A stretch of DNA of 64,000 nt from Planctomycetota bacterium (GTDB lineage: Bacteria; Planctomycetota; JACQVV01; JASMLP01), in the NCBI GenBank assembly GCA_030748635.1, contig JASMLP010000166.1:1-64000 (forward strand). Reading direction: 5' to 3'. The translations under genes and the position numbers were made by a program. How positions within the stretch are numbered: the first letter of the stretch is position 1; every line of letters begins with the position of its first letter. The notes beneath the pieces were generated by a model. The model made no database searches, was not told the origin of the DNA, and was given only the letters and a program-made list of their open reading frames with translations. This document shows, piece by piece, positions 54,138-62,879 of this stretch.

Positions 54138-55065
54138 CCTCGTCTGGGAGTTCCCCCTCATCCCCGAGTAGGTCTTCCTCGTTGGTGAAAAAGTCCTGAA
54201 AGCCGTCGAGGATCTGAAACTGATGTAGATTCTTTTCCAGACGCTTCTGATCGAACTCGAAAGCGTCCGGCCCGAGGACCTGCCGAACCGCCTGATCGAA
54301 AACATCTTCCAGCGGTCTCTCCGGTTGAGATGCTCGCAACTTCAACGCAAAGCGCAGAATGTGGATTCCATCACGAGTGGAATAATCGAGATCGTTTTGA
54401 TGGCCACCCTGAAGAAAATCCACGGTCAAACCGAGCAAAACCTCGGGAGCAAAATCCACATGATATTTGAGAATCTGTAACTCCTCCTCCCGCTCGGGGA
54501 AACCCACTTCGATCATCGGCTGAATTCGACTCATGATGTAGTCTGGAACTTCATAGGTGCTCGCGTCATCATTCATCGTCACCGTACAACGAAAATCCTC
54601 GTGAGCTGGCACCTGAACTCCGGCCACAATGCTCTCAACGTAACGACGATGATCCAGAAGGGGCGCCAAGCTGGCCCAGGACTTTTCACTCATCCGGTTC
54701 GCTTCATCGAGGACTACCACCGCCCCCTCAATCATGGCCGTGACAATCGGACTGGCATGATATCGGACCGCTCCCCCCCGAGAAAGCACCGGGGTAACCA
54801 CCAGGTCTTCAGGACGCGTATCCATCGTACATTGATGAATGTATAGCGGCTTACCGAGGCGACGAGCGGCTGCGGCCGCCAGCGTAGTCTTCCCCACTCC
54901 GGGCCTACCGACAATCCGAGGACACAGGGGGACGTCTCCGGGTTCAACCACGAGCCAACACGCCTGCAATTGCCCCATCAACTCCTCACTGCCGATCCAG
55001 TCAACGGCAAGATCGACCGGATGCGAGAGAATCAGTTCGACATCTCCCATGGAATAGGTTCTCAA
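54130..55065 (-). CDS. MoxR-family AAA+ ATPase
   Basis: 311 aa. Walker A is GRPGVGKTT (53-61), Walker B is AVVVLDEANRMSEKS and sensor 1 is CTVTMNDDAS, followed by the arginine-finger region YIMSRIQPMIEVGFPEREEE. MoxR ATPases act as chaperones for assembly or metal insertion, normally with a VWA-domain partner; here no VWA gene is adjacent and an unknown 617-aa protein occupies that place. The C-terminus is acidic. The TTG at 55065 overlaps the stop of the peptidase gene (TTGA) and has GGAG seven bases upstream; ATG 55050 is the alternative. Confidence 0.87.
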   Translation of the reverse strand: MRTYSMGDVELILSHPVDLAVDWIGSEELMGQLQACWLVVEPGDVPLCPRIVGRPGVGKTTLAAAAARRLGKPLYIHQCTMDTRPEDLVVTPVLSRGGAVRYHASPIVTAMIEGAVVVLDEANRMSEKSWASLAPLLDHRRYVESIVAGVQVPAHEDFRCTVTMNDDASTYEVPDYIMSRIQPMIEVGFPEREEELQILKYHVDFAPEVLLGLTVDFLQGGHQNDLDYSTRDGIHILRFALKLRASQPERPLEDVFDQAVRQVLGPDAFEFDQKRLEKNLHQFQILDGFQDFFTNEEDLLGDEGELPDEDD

Positions 55066-57689
55066 GCGCCTTCTCCGGAAACTTTGTTCTTACGATCACC
55101 CTTTTCAAGAGCCTTTTCGCGCAACTCCAACTCTTTCTCACGCAAATCCAACTCCTTTTCCCTGATCTGGAGACGTTCGCGTTCGAGTTCGATCCTTTCA
55201 CGCAAAAGCGCGTCTCGACCTCTTTCTTCGGCCAGTTTTTTGGCCTTCAAACGCTTCTCGATATTCCCGATGGCCCGGTCATAGGAATCGAGAACTCGTC
55301 GCACGGGATCGCTCTGCTTCTGTTTTTTGAGATATGAAATATCCGCCTTGCCTCCCACCCGGCCGAGTCCCAGAACTGCGCTCCTACGAATCCGATGATC
55401 TGGATCCTCGACATAGCCCCGAAGTCGTTTTCGTACCGAGGCATTCTCCTTCCCCAAGGCGACAGCAAGTTCGATGGCGGCGCGCCGAACAGGAAACGGA
55501 TGGCCACTCCCCATCCTTTCCATCGCGAGGGGCAAACTCCGCTTATCCCTCAATTCTTTCAAAACGACTAGCGCGCACTCGGCCATTTTCCCGCGAAAAC
55601 TCGGAGTCACCAGAACACGCATCGTCAAGTCGTAGACCTCCTGATCTTTGGCTTTCACCAAAGCCAACAACGCGGAGCGCAACACCGAGTAACTCGGCTC
55701 TCTCATGACCTGACTTTTCAGTGCGGTGCGTACGTCGATATCCGAAAATTGCCCCAAGTGCCGAGCACAGTTTGCTCGCACTCCCGCGTCCTCATCCGAC
55801 AGCCCACCCAGCAAAAAGTGGCAAACGAGATCTCCACCTCGCTTAGCCAATGAATGTACGATCTCTTGGCGAACCGAAGGAGTCGGGTCCGTCCTCAACG
55901 CAGCCCCAAGGGCCTGAACCACTTTGATCCTATCCACATGTTCTTTCAGGGCAATCGCAGCACGCAACCGCCCAATACAATCCTTATCCTTTTTCAACTG
56001 ACCGATCCATTGTTCGACGGTTTGGTGACATCGAATGTCGGCCAGGATCTCTCCCCCTTCATCAAAATTCACAAACAGAGGAGAGTGTTCGCATTCCAGA
56101 AGAAAGACTTGCTTTCTTTTTGTAATTTCGAGCTTCTTTCGAACCACCTTTTCCGGCAGGACGATCTTCACTCCAACCGGAAACCGAAACGCAGAGGGAA
56201 CTCCTTTTTTATCCTGAATCTGCTCCACAACCAGCCGAACCTCGTTGGATTCGGAAAGGAACTTCCACTCAATCTTCAATATCGGGTGACCCGGTTTGTG
56301 AATCCACTGATCGAAAAAAGGGCCCAGATCTTGTCCGGACACCTCTTCCATCGACAACCGCAGCTGCCGAGTGGTCACACTTCGTGCACGGTGAGTTTTC
56401 AGATAATGTTTCACTCCTCTTCGAAACACATCCTCACCCAGATGGCTCCGCAACATATGAAGGACCGCGGCCCCTTTACTGTAAGAGTGGGAGTCGAAAA
56501 GTTCGTAGGGGGAGCCATATCCATCGGAGACGATGGGTCGCACCTTGCGACTGGCTTCTCTTAGGTAAGACTTCCTGCCCGAACGCCTAGCTATACGAAA
56601 ACCTTCCTGTCCGAGGTCTTCCCTCATCCACAGTTGGGTGTAATAAGTCGCAAACCCTTCGTTCAGCCAGAGGTGTCCCCACGATCGACAGGTCACCAGA
56701 TTTCCAAACCACTGATGAGCTAACTCATGAGCCACCAAGCCATCGGAATTGCGAACCCAGTGGCTCCGTTCATCATGAATGGTGCTGGAGGTCAAGGTGG
56801 TTGCCCCCGTATGCTCCATGCCCCCCCACATAAAACGACGCACCGTAATCTGAGCATATTTCTCGTAGGGGTAGGGAACGCCTGTCTCTTTCTGAAACCA
56901 GAGCATCATAGCGCCGGTCTTGCCAAAAGTTCGATCCGCATGGGGAACTTCATCCCGCGAAACGAAGTATTGAAGCGGAACCTCTCCCGCTAGCTCTTTG
57001 ATAACCACATAGTCGCCGGCCACAAACGTTGTCAAATAGACCGAATGGGGGACCGATTGCCGGAAGTGAACGGTCCGCGTATGAGTTTTGTCATTCTCTA
57101 CCCGAGAAATCATTTTTCCGTTGGATAGAACCTCGAGATCCCTGGGCACTGTGGCCTTCAATTCAACGGTAAGCTTGTCTTCAGGATGGTCGACGCAAGG
57201 AATCCAGTGCCGAGTTTCATCTGGCTCACTCTGAGTCCAGACCTGGCGAGGAACCCCCTCCTCTTTCCCCGTTGGGTTAACAAAATACATCCCCTTCTTG
57301 GGCCGATGAATCGAATAATCCACCACGAGATCGATTTCCGCCCCAGCCTGATGAAGTGTTCCCAGAAGAATAACCAACGACTCCCCATCGGTATGAAAAG
57401 TCAATTCTCGCTCTTCGACCCCGAGACGTACCGACCGAATATCTAATTCGACCGCATCCAAAGTGATCCGATCAACCTCTTTTAGCAAATGCAACTTCAA
57501 CCGCGCCTGAGCCTGCACCTTCTGCCGCTGAAAGTCGACATTCAACTCGAGATGAAGATGCTTCATGTCGAGATGACGTTCTCGCGAGTCTGCCGGTGCG
57601 GGATCCCCATCGACAGGATCCGCAGCAACAGAGAATGCGAAACAAAAAGAGAATGTGACGGCCCAGATAAACCATTTCACGGGATTCAC
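55062..57689 (-). CDS. Exported M1-family aminopeptidase with HEAT repeats and coiled-coil tail
   Basis: 875 aa. The signal peptide (about 1-23) is followed by the M1 beta-sandwich. The catalytic domain has GGMEH (289-293, the exopeptidase motif, usually GAMEN) and HELAHQWFGN (321-325 HExxH) with the third ligand Glu344 in LWLNEGFATYY. A HEAT-repeat solenoid (about 560-800) and a strongly charged helix (IELERERLQIREKELDLREK) follow. All zinc ligands are intact, so it should cleave N-terminal residues from peptides in the periplasm. The GTG start overlaps the stop of the epimerase gene (GTGA). It shares a transcript with the MoxR pair. Confidence 0.88.
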   Translation of the reverse strand: MNPVKWFIWAVTFSFCFAFSVAADPVDGDPAPADSRERHLDMKHLHLELNVDFQRQKVQAQARLKLHLLKEVDRITLDAVELDIRSVRLGVEERELTFHTDGESLVILLGTLHQAGAEIDLVVDYSIHRPKKGMYFVNPTGKEEGVPRQVWTQSEPDETRHWIPCVDHPEDKLTVELKATVPRDLEVLSNGKMISRVENDKTHTRTVHFRQSVPHSVYLTTFVAGDYVVIKELAGEVPLQYFVSRDEVPHADRTFGKTGAMMLWFQKETGVPYPYEKYAQITVRRFMWGGMEHTGATTLTSSTIHDERSHWVRNSDGLVAHELAHQWFGNLVTCRSWGHLWLNEGFATYYTQLWMREDLGQEGFRIARRSGRKSYLREASRKVRPIVSDGYGSPYELFDSHSYSKGAAVLHMLRSHLGEDVFRRGVKHYLKTHRARSVTTRQLRLSMEEVSGQDLGPFFDQWIHKPGHPILKIEWKFLSESNEVRLVVEQIQDKKGVPSAFRFPVGVKIVLPEKVVRKKLEITKRKQVFLLECEHSPLFVNFDEGGEILADIRCHQTVEQWIGQLKKDKDCIGRLRAAIALKEHVDRIKVVQALGAALRTDPTPSVRQEIVHSLAKRGGDLVCHFLLGGLSDEDAGVRANCARHLGQFSDIDVRTALKSQVMREPSYSVLRSALLALVKAKDQEVYDLTMRVLVTPSFRGKMAECALVVLKELRDKRSLPLAMERMGSGHPFPVRRAAIELAVALGKENASVRKRLRGYVEDPDHRIRRSAVLGLGRVGGKADISYLKKQKQSDPVRRVLDSYDRAIGNIEKRLKAKKLAEERGRDALLRERIELERERLQIREKELDLREKELELREKALEKGDRKNKVSGEGA

Positions 57690-58648
57690 CCAGACACCGT
57701 CTTCGAGTTCCCGCTATGGCGACTCACAAACCATTCAACGGTTCTTTTCAAGCCCTCTTGCAGGGAGACCTGTGGATCGTATCCAAGACAACGACGGGCC
57801 TTCTCGATATCAGCCAATGAATGCTTGATGTCTCCGGCCCGAGCGGGTTCGAAAATCGGTTCCACCGATTCACCGAGCACTTCATCCAGTTGGCCTACCA
57901 GGTCGAGCAGACTGGTGCGCTGGCCGCAGGCGATATTGATCACCTCTCCTACCGCTTCAGCCGACCACCCAGCGGCCAGATTTGCATCGACCACATTCTC
58001 GACAAAGGTGAAATCTCGAGTCTGAGTTCCATCTCCATAAATTCGAGGCGGGATTCCAGATAATCGTCTGGAAATAAATTGAGGGATCACCGCCGCATAC
58101 TGACTGGTTTCATCCTGCCGAGGACCGAATACATTGAAATAGCGAAGGGAAACGGTTTCAAACCCGTAGACATGGGAAAAAACTCTGCAGTAGTGCTCAC
58201 CCGTCAATTTGGCGACCCCATAGGGTGAGAGTGGCCATGTTGGCAAAGTTTCCACTTTCACCGACTCTGGCGTATCTCCATAGGCGCTAGAACTCGACGC
58301 ATAGACCACCCTCCGAACCCCGGCCGCACGCGCCGCATTCAGTACATTCAAGGTTCCAGTGGCGTTGGCATCGTGGCTATCCCCAGGTTGCTCGATCGAA
58401 CGAGGCACCGAGGGTAACGCTCCCTTGTGAAAAACAACCTCGCAGCCCTCCACTGCCTCAGCCACGATATCGGGATCTCTGAGATCCCCTTTGACTACAT
58501 GAATAGCGTCTTTCACACCGACGAGATTTTCTAGCTTTCCGGTAGAAAAGTTATCCAGAACGACCACATTATGTCCGTCTTTCAGCAATCGTTCCGCCAG
58601 GTGGCTTCCGATAAACCCGGCACCACCTGTCACCAATATTCGACTCAT
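57686..58648 (-). CDS. NAD-dependent sugar-nucleotide epimerase (WbpP/GalE-like)
   Basis: 320 aa extended short-chain dehydrogenase. [17 protein letters not shown] is the NAD-binding loop; SSSSAYGD supplies the catalytic Ser; Y143-x3-K147 (YGVAK) is the catalytic pair; [12 protein letters not shown] and [14 protein letters not shown] are typical of UDP-GlcNAc/UDP-glucose 4-epimerases. [20 protein letters not shown] is especially close to the WbpP group acting on N-acetylated sugars. The product would feed surface polysaccharide synthesis. ATG 58648 has GGAG 11 bases upstream. The stop overlaps the next gene. Confidence 0.86.
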   Translation of the reverse strand: MSRILVTGGAGFIGSHLAERLLKDGHNVVVLDNFSTGKLENLVGVKDAIHVVKGDLRDPDIVAEAVEGCEVVFHKGALPSVPRSIEQPGDSHDANATGTLNVLNAARAAGVRRVVYASSSSAYGDTPESVKVETLPTWPLSPYGVAKLTGEHYCRVFSHVYGFETVSLRYFNVFGPRQDETSQYAAVIPQFISRRLSGIPPRIYGDGTQTRDFTFVENVVDANLAAGWSAEAVGEVINIACGQRTSLLDLVGQLDEVLGESVEPIFEPARAGDIKHSLADIEKARRCLGYDPQVSLQEGLKRTVEWFVSRHSGNSKTVSG

Positions 58649-58704
58649 GGCGTCTGATTCTCCATGTAATTGTGACCGAACATAGAATCCGCGTGGTTCA
58701 CAAA

Positions 58705-59541
58705 TCAGGTTTGAGGTGAGCTAGCCTGAGGTATCCCAAGGCGTTCCAACAACCCCTCGATCTGCTCACCAGGAACTACGTAGGTTCCCAGTTTCCCTTG
58801 CCCCGGATGTCCATGCCAGTCCGACCCTCCCGATCGCAGCAGCCCAAGATCATCCGAAACCTTTTCGAAAAGATACTCGTGTGCCCCACTCGCTCGCTTG
58901 AAATAAACCTCAACTCCCTCGAGACCCATCTCCTTGAACTCGTGGATATGGGCATCAAAAAGATCCAGGGAAGGATGAGCCCAGACCGACACACCACCCT
59001 CCTCGGCAATCAAGGCGATGACCTCTTCGGCTCCTCGAGTCGGACACGGAATCAACCCATGCTCAGAAGACAAGTATTTCCGAAACGCTTCACCATAAGA
59101 GCGGATGACTCTCTTCTTAACCAACGCCTGGGCCAGATGGCTACGGCTCATCGTGTCTCCCTTGGAGCAAGCCTGTACATCCTCGAATTGGATGACTAGC
59201 CCCAGTTCCGAGAGAGCCTCCACACCTTGGCGCATCCGTTCGATACGTTCACTCTGCAACGAACGCATGAGTTCATGTACCTTCGGAGTCGTCCCCTGGG
59301 GAAAATATCCAAGAATATGAACCTCCGTGGAGGCAAACCAGGTGGTGAATTCGACCCCTTCGATCAGGAGGGGCCCCCCCGCGCGTTGAGTCTCCTCGAA
59401 AGCGCTAGCGTACCCACTATGGGTATCGTGGTCGGTAATCGCCAGGACGTCCAGTCGCCCCTCCAGTCCCATCCGAGCGACTACAGACGGGTCGTGAACC
59501 CCATCCGAACGATTACTGTGAACATGTAAATCAATACGCAT
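58705..59541 (-). CDS. PHP-domain phosphoesterase (RNase AM/YciV-like)
   Basis: 278 aa with the PHP metal motifs IDLHVHSNRSDG, LAITDHDTHSG, GVEFTTWF, VWAHPSL and GGSDWHGHPG. This pattern matches 3',5'-nucleoside bisphosphate phosphatases and the 5'-exoribonuclease RNase AM. It lacks the polymerase or histidinol-phosphatase context of other PHP proteins. The ATG at 59541 has AGGA eight bases upstream and is preferred over a TTG two codons earlier. It stands 56 bases from the epimerase and may be part of the same transcript. Confidence 0.85.
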   Translation of the reverse strand: MRIDLHVHSNRSDGVHDPSVVARMGLEGRLDVLAITDHDTHSGYASAFEETQRAGGPLLIEGVEFTTWFASTEVHILGYFPQGTTPKVHELMRSLQSERIERMRQGVEALSELGLVIQFEDVQACSKGDTMSRSHLAQALVKKRVIRSYGEAFRKYLSSEHGLIPCPTRGAEEVIALIAEEGGVSVWAHPSLDLFDAHIHEFKEMGLEGVEVYFKRASGAHEYLFEKVSDDLGLLRSGGSDWHGHPGQGKLGTYVVPGEQIEGLLERLGIPQASSPQT

Positions 59542-59669
59542 GAACAAGTTCCTATGTATAAAAGTAGGAACAGTCTACTCGGAGTGCCAATACGTATCCA
59601 CGAAAGTCCGCCAGAGAAAATAGGACTGAATCCATTTTCTGCCGTCTCCACCCAGCGTATTCCACCTCC

Positions 59670-60971
59670 TCAGGAATCTCCGTGTAGTCGACGAAATACT
59701 TTCGTAAGAAACCCGAACTCCTCGATAACCGCCTCCACCGGTTCTCCATTCAGGAAACGCTGCATATCTTTGGCAAACTCGTTTGCAGTGGGATATCGCT
59801 TCCGTTTCTTCTTCTGCATAGCGCAAAGGACAATGCGTTCCACTTCCTCGGGAATCTCCGGATTCAATTCATGAGGGAGAATCGGCGCTTCATGCTCAAC
59901 CGCGTCCAAAACATCGATTATCGGCCTACCGTAGAAAGGGGGTAGTCCGGTCAGCATCTCGTACAGCAGCGCTCCCAGACCGTACACATCAGTCGTCCGG
60001 TCCAGTTCATCGATCTGACCAGCCGCCTGTTCGGGTGCCATATAAACCGGCGTTCCCAGTGCCGTGCCGATCTTGGTTACCTGAGTGACTTCCGAGAAAA
60101 TCTTGGCTATGGAGAAGTCGAGCAAATGCGGAATACCATCCTCGGTGAGAAGGACATTCTCTGGCTTGACGTCCCGATGAATGATGTCCCGTTCATGCGC
60201 AAAGTGAAGAGCCTCCGCAACGGGAATTATCAGCCGGAAAGCGCGCTCTACCCCCAAGGACTCTTCTTTTTCCAGAACATCCTTGAGTGTAATTCCACGA
60301 ATATAATCCATTGCGTAATAGTGTTTTCCCCCCTCGGTACCCACCTCATGGATTCTTACGATGTTTGGATGGTTCAAGTCACGTATCGCGCTGATTTCAT
60401 GCTGAAATCGCTTGACGTTCTCCCAGGTAATTCCCCCCTCAGGATGTAAAATCTTTAGGGCAACCACCTTACCCTGCCGACCATCACGAACCTTGTAAAC
60501 TTTTCCCATCCCTCCTTCGCCCAACTCTTTCAGAATTTCGTAGGGGCCAAAGGTTGGACCCAGATGGAGCACCCCATCCTGGCTGTCCCGATCCCGAAAA
60601 AGAGTTCGATCAAAAGAAAGATCCGCCTTGAAAACCTGAGCCAACTCCCCCTGACATCGTTTGCAGCAACGCGCCTTCTGATCATCCGGATCTCGAACCC
60701 GGAAAATGGCATTGCAATCGATGCAACCGAGCACTTCCTTTTCATGCTCGAAAATCACCCGTTCTGCCTGGCTTTCCGATACATACTCCAGGTCAATAAG
60801 CAGATCTTTGAGACTGATCAACCCCCATAGGCTCTGATTTTTCTTTTTCAGGGATAGGCACTTCTTGATCTGGTCTCGCGTAACAAGCCCCTTGTCGATA
60901 CAAAATCGAGCAAAAAGGTTGTCGATCTGCTCCTGGTTATTCCGGTCCTTCACGTGTGAATCGACCCCCAC
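59670..60971 (-). CDS. Cytosolic Ser/Thr kinase with GspE-N-like module and zinc ribbon
   Basis: About 433 aa, no membrane helix. An N-terminal helical module (FARFCIDKGLVTRDQIKKCL; LLIDLEYVSESQAERVIF) is followed by a zinc ribbon (LGCIDCNAIFRVRDP...CCKRCQGEL) closely resembling that of the kinase at 39174-42395. The kinase domain (about 143-405) has GEGGMGKVYKV, the VALK lysine, HRDVKPEN, then DFS where DFG is expected, and LGTPVYMAPEQ. The missing Gly of the magnesium loop is unusual but the Asp is kept. The start is uncertain; GTG 60971 has GGAG five bases upstream, with GTG 60953 and TTG 60992 as alternatives. It is divergent from the aminotransferase. Confidence 0.85.
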   Translation of the reverse strand: MGVDSHVKDRNNQEQIDNLFARFCIDKGLVTRDQIKKCLSLKKKNQSLWGLISLKDLLIDLEYVSESQAERVIFEHEKEVLGCIDCNAIFRVRDPDDQKARCCKRCQGELAQVFKADLSFDRTLFRDRDSQDGVLHLGPTFGPYEILKELGEGGMGKVYKVRDGRQGKVVALKILHPEGGITWENVKRFQHEISAIRDLNHPNIVRIHEVGTEGGKHYYAMDYIRGITLKDVLEKEESLGVERAFRLIIPVAEALHFAHERDIIHRDVKPENVLLTEDGIPHLLDFSIAKIFSEVTQVTKIGTALGTPVYMAPEQAAGQIDELDRTTDVYGLGALLYEMLTGLPPFYGRPIIDVLDAVEHEAPILPHELNPEIPEEVERIVLCAMQKKKRKRYPTANEFAKDMQRFLNGEPVEAVIEEFGFLTKVFRRLHGDS

Positions 60972-61108
60972 TCCAACTCCGGCCAAAAGCAAAAACTCCT
61001 CTACCAGAGAGAAGTCCCCTCAGGCCCTAAGTTCCGTGATATTATCCACTTTTCACGTTTGGCTCCAAACTCATTCCAGTGAATTTGACCTCTATTCCCA
61101 AGAATTCA

Positions 61109-62041
61109 ATGTCCATCACCGTCAACATCAATGGAACGTTTTTCCCCCCGGAAAAATCTCAAATCAGCATTTTCGATCACGGTTTTTTATTCGGCGATTC
61201 TGTCTATGAAGTCGTGCGAACCTTCGGGGGTGTTCCCTTCGCAGTTCAGCCTCATTTTTTGCGACTGTTGCAGTCGGCCCGCCGCATCGGACTCCAACTT
61301 CCCGATTCCGCGACTCATTTAGGCCGGGAAGTTCTGCGAACCATTCGCCGTTCGGAACTTCCTGAATGCATGGTTCGCATTGTGATCACACGTGGCGCCG
61401 GAGCCCCACGGATCGACCCCAGCACTTGCTCTTCTCCTAATTCCATTTTGATCCTTCAACCGATCCCCAACCCCTCGGACTCAGAAGACCAGAAAAGCCC
61501 TGATCTCGTCATAGTGGACATCGAACGAAACAGTCGTAGATCGACCGACCCTCGGATCAAGAGTGGCAACTACCTGAACAATGTTCTCGCCCTCATGGAA
61601 GCGAACCAAAGGGGAGCTTGCGAAGGCATCATGAAAAATGCTCAAGGGCACCTCACAGAAGGCACCACTTCCAACATATTCTTTATCTGCGATGGAACCC
61701 TCCATACCCCCGCCCTCTCCTGCGGCATTCTCTCCGGCATCACCCGTGATCTGGTACTCAACCTCGCTCGTACCCTTTCCATCCCGATCAAAGAAGGAAA
61801 CTTCACTCCGGACCAACTCGAATCCGCCCAAGAAGTCTTTATCACCTCGACCACCCGAGATATTCTCCCCATCCGAACTCTCCAGGGTGCCCCTTACCCC
61901 GAGCCGTTTCCCGGTCCGGTAACTCAGCGACTTCTGGAACAATTCCAAATAGTGGTTCAGTCATTTAGAAGCGAATATCCCGATCTCGATCACTTCGAAT
62001 CCAGACTGAACACCCTCTTGAAAAAAGAAGATCTCTGGTGA
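61109..62041 (+). CDS. Class IV aminotransferase (branched-chain/D-amino-acid/ADC lyase type)
   Basis: 310 aa PLP enzyme of fold type IV. ISIFDHGFLFGDSVYEVVRT at the start, the Schiff-base Lys151 in RIKSGNYLNNVLALMEA, the phosphate-binding HLTEGTTSNIFF and SCGILSGITRDLVL and EVFITSTTRDILPI are diagnostic. The family includes IlvE, D-alanine aminotransferase and PabC, and substrate choice cannot be settled from these motifs. The ATG at 61109 is preferred over the GTG at 61079. Its stop overlaps the start of hisA, which may hint at an amino-acid-biosynthesis role. Confidence 0.85.
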   Translation: MSITVNINGTFFPPEKSQISIFDHGFLFGDSVYEVVRTFGGVPFAVQPHFLRLLQSARRIGLQLPDSATHLGREVLRTIRRSELPECMVRIVITRGAGAPRIDPSTCSSPNSILILQPIPNPSDSEDQKSPDLVIVDIERNSRRSTDPRIKSGNYLNNVLALMEANQRGACEGIMKNAQGHLTEGTTSNIFFICDGTLHTPALSCGILSGITRDLVLNLARTLSIPIKEGNFTPDQLESAQEVFITSTTRDILPIRTLQGAPYPEPFPGPVTQRLLEQFQIVVQSFRSEYPDLDHFESRLNTLLKKEDLW

Positions 62042-62763
62042 TTGTCTACCCCGCCATAGACCTTCGAAACCATCGATGCGTCCGCCTCGAACAGGGCGAC
62101 TTCGACGCAGCCACCATTTACAACGACGATCCCATAGAACAGGCATTTCAGTGGAAATCCGCGGGGTCCGAATTTCTGCACATTGTCGACCTCGACGGGG
62201 CTCTCACCGGATATCCAACTCACGCGAAGATGATTCATTCCATCGTGGAGAGCACCGAGATGAAAGTTCAAGTCGGCGGAGGCATTCGGGAGGAAGCCAC
62301 GGTTGCCGCTTACATCGAATCCGGCGCGAACCGAGTCGTGCTTGGAACGCTCATCACCGAAAACCCAGAACTCGCTCTTCGTATTGCGAAAAATTTTCCC
62401 GGAAAAATCGTGGCCGGACTGGACTTCCGCAACAACCGAGTGGCCATTCGAGGTTGGAAAGAAACGACCTCTGAATCCCCCCTGGAACTCGCGCACCGAC
62501 TATCCGGTGAAGGTTTCGTGGCAATCGTAGCCACCGACATTCAGCGTGACGGAGTGCTCATCGGCCCCAACATCAACTTCTACAGTCATTTATTGTCAGA
62601 AGACACAGGCCTGGAAATCGTTGCGAGCGGCGGAGTGGCTTCGATCGAGGATCTTCTTTCCCTGCAAAATTCCGGCTGTCACGGGGCGATCATCGGCCGG
62701 GCTCTATACACCGGCTCCATCGACCTTTCGCAAGCCCTGGCCGCTCTTTCAAATCGAGCCTAG
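62038..62763 (+). CDS. hisA: Phosphoribosylformimino-AICAR isomerase HisA
   Basis: 241 aa TIM-barrel enzyme of histidine synthesis that isomerises ProFAR to PRFAR. The catalytic pair is Asp8 (YPAIDLRNHRCVRL) and Asp129 (VAGLDFRNN). GSEFLHIVDLDGA, VQVGGGIRE and ASGGVASIEDL give the two phosphate-binding sites. The GTG start overlaps the aminotransferase stop by four bases (GTGA). No other his gene is present in the window, so the pathway is dispersed. Confidence 0.93.
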   Translation: MIVYPAIDLRNHRCVRLEQGDFDAATIYNDDPIEQAFQWKSAGSEFLHIVDLDGALTGYPTHAKMIHSIVESTEMKVQVGGGIREEATVAAYIESGANRVVLGTLITENPELALRIAKNFPGKIVAGLDFRNNRVAIRGWKETTSESPLELAHRLSGEGFVAIVATDIQRDGVLIGPNINFYSHLLSEDTGLEIVASGGVASIEDLLSLQNSGCHGAIIGRALYTGSIDLSQALAALSNRA

Positions 62764-62783
62764 GGAAATCATCGGATTTTCAC

Positions 62784-62811
62784 TTGAAAGGAGCCCTTCT
62801 CGACCTAGAAT
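62784..62811 (+). promoter_or_regulatory. Predicted promoter of the EF-G-like gene
   Basis: TTGAAA (62784-62789), a 16-base spacer and TAGAAT (62806-62811), five matches each. The leader to the ATG at 62880 is about 60 bases and carries AGGAG 14 bases before the start. Confidence 0.5.
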
Positions 62812-62879
62812 CGCTTCACCGTTGAGTGCAACGCAAAAGTATGGCTTCACCCCGCATCCAGGAGATTCGATTTCTTAGC

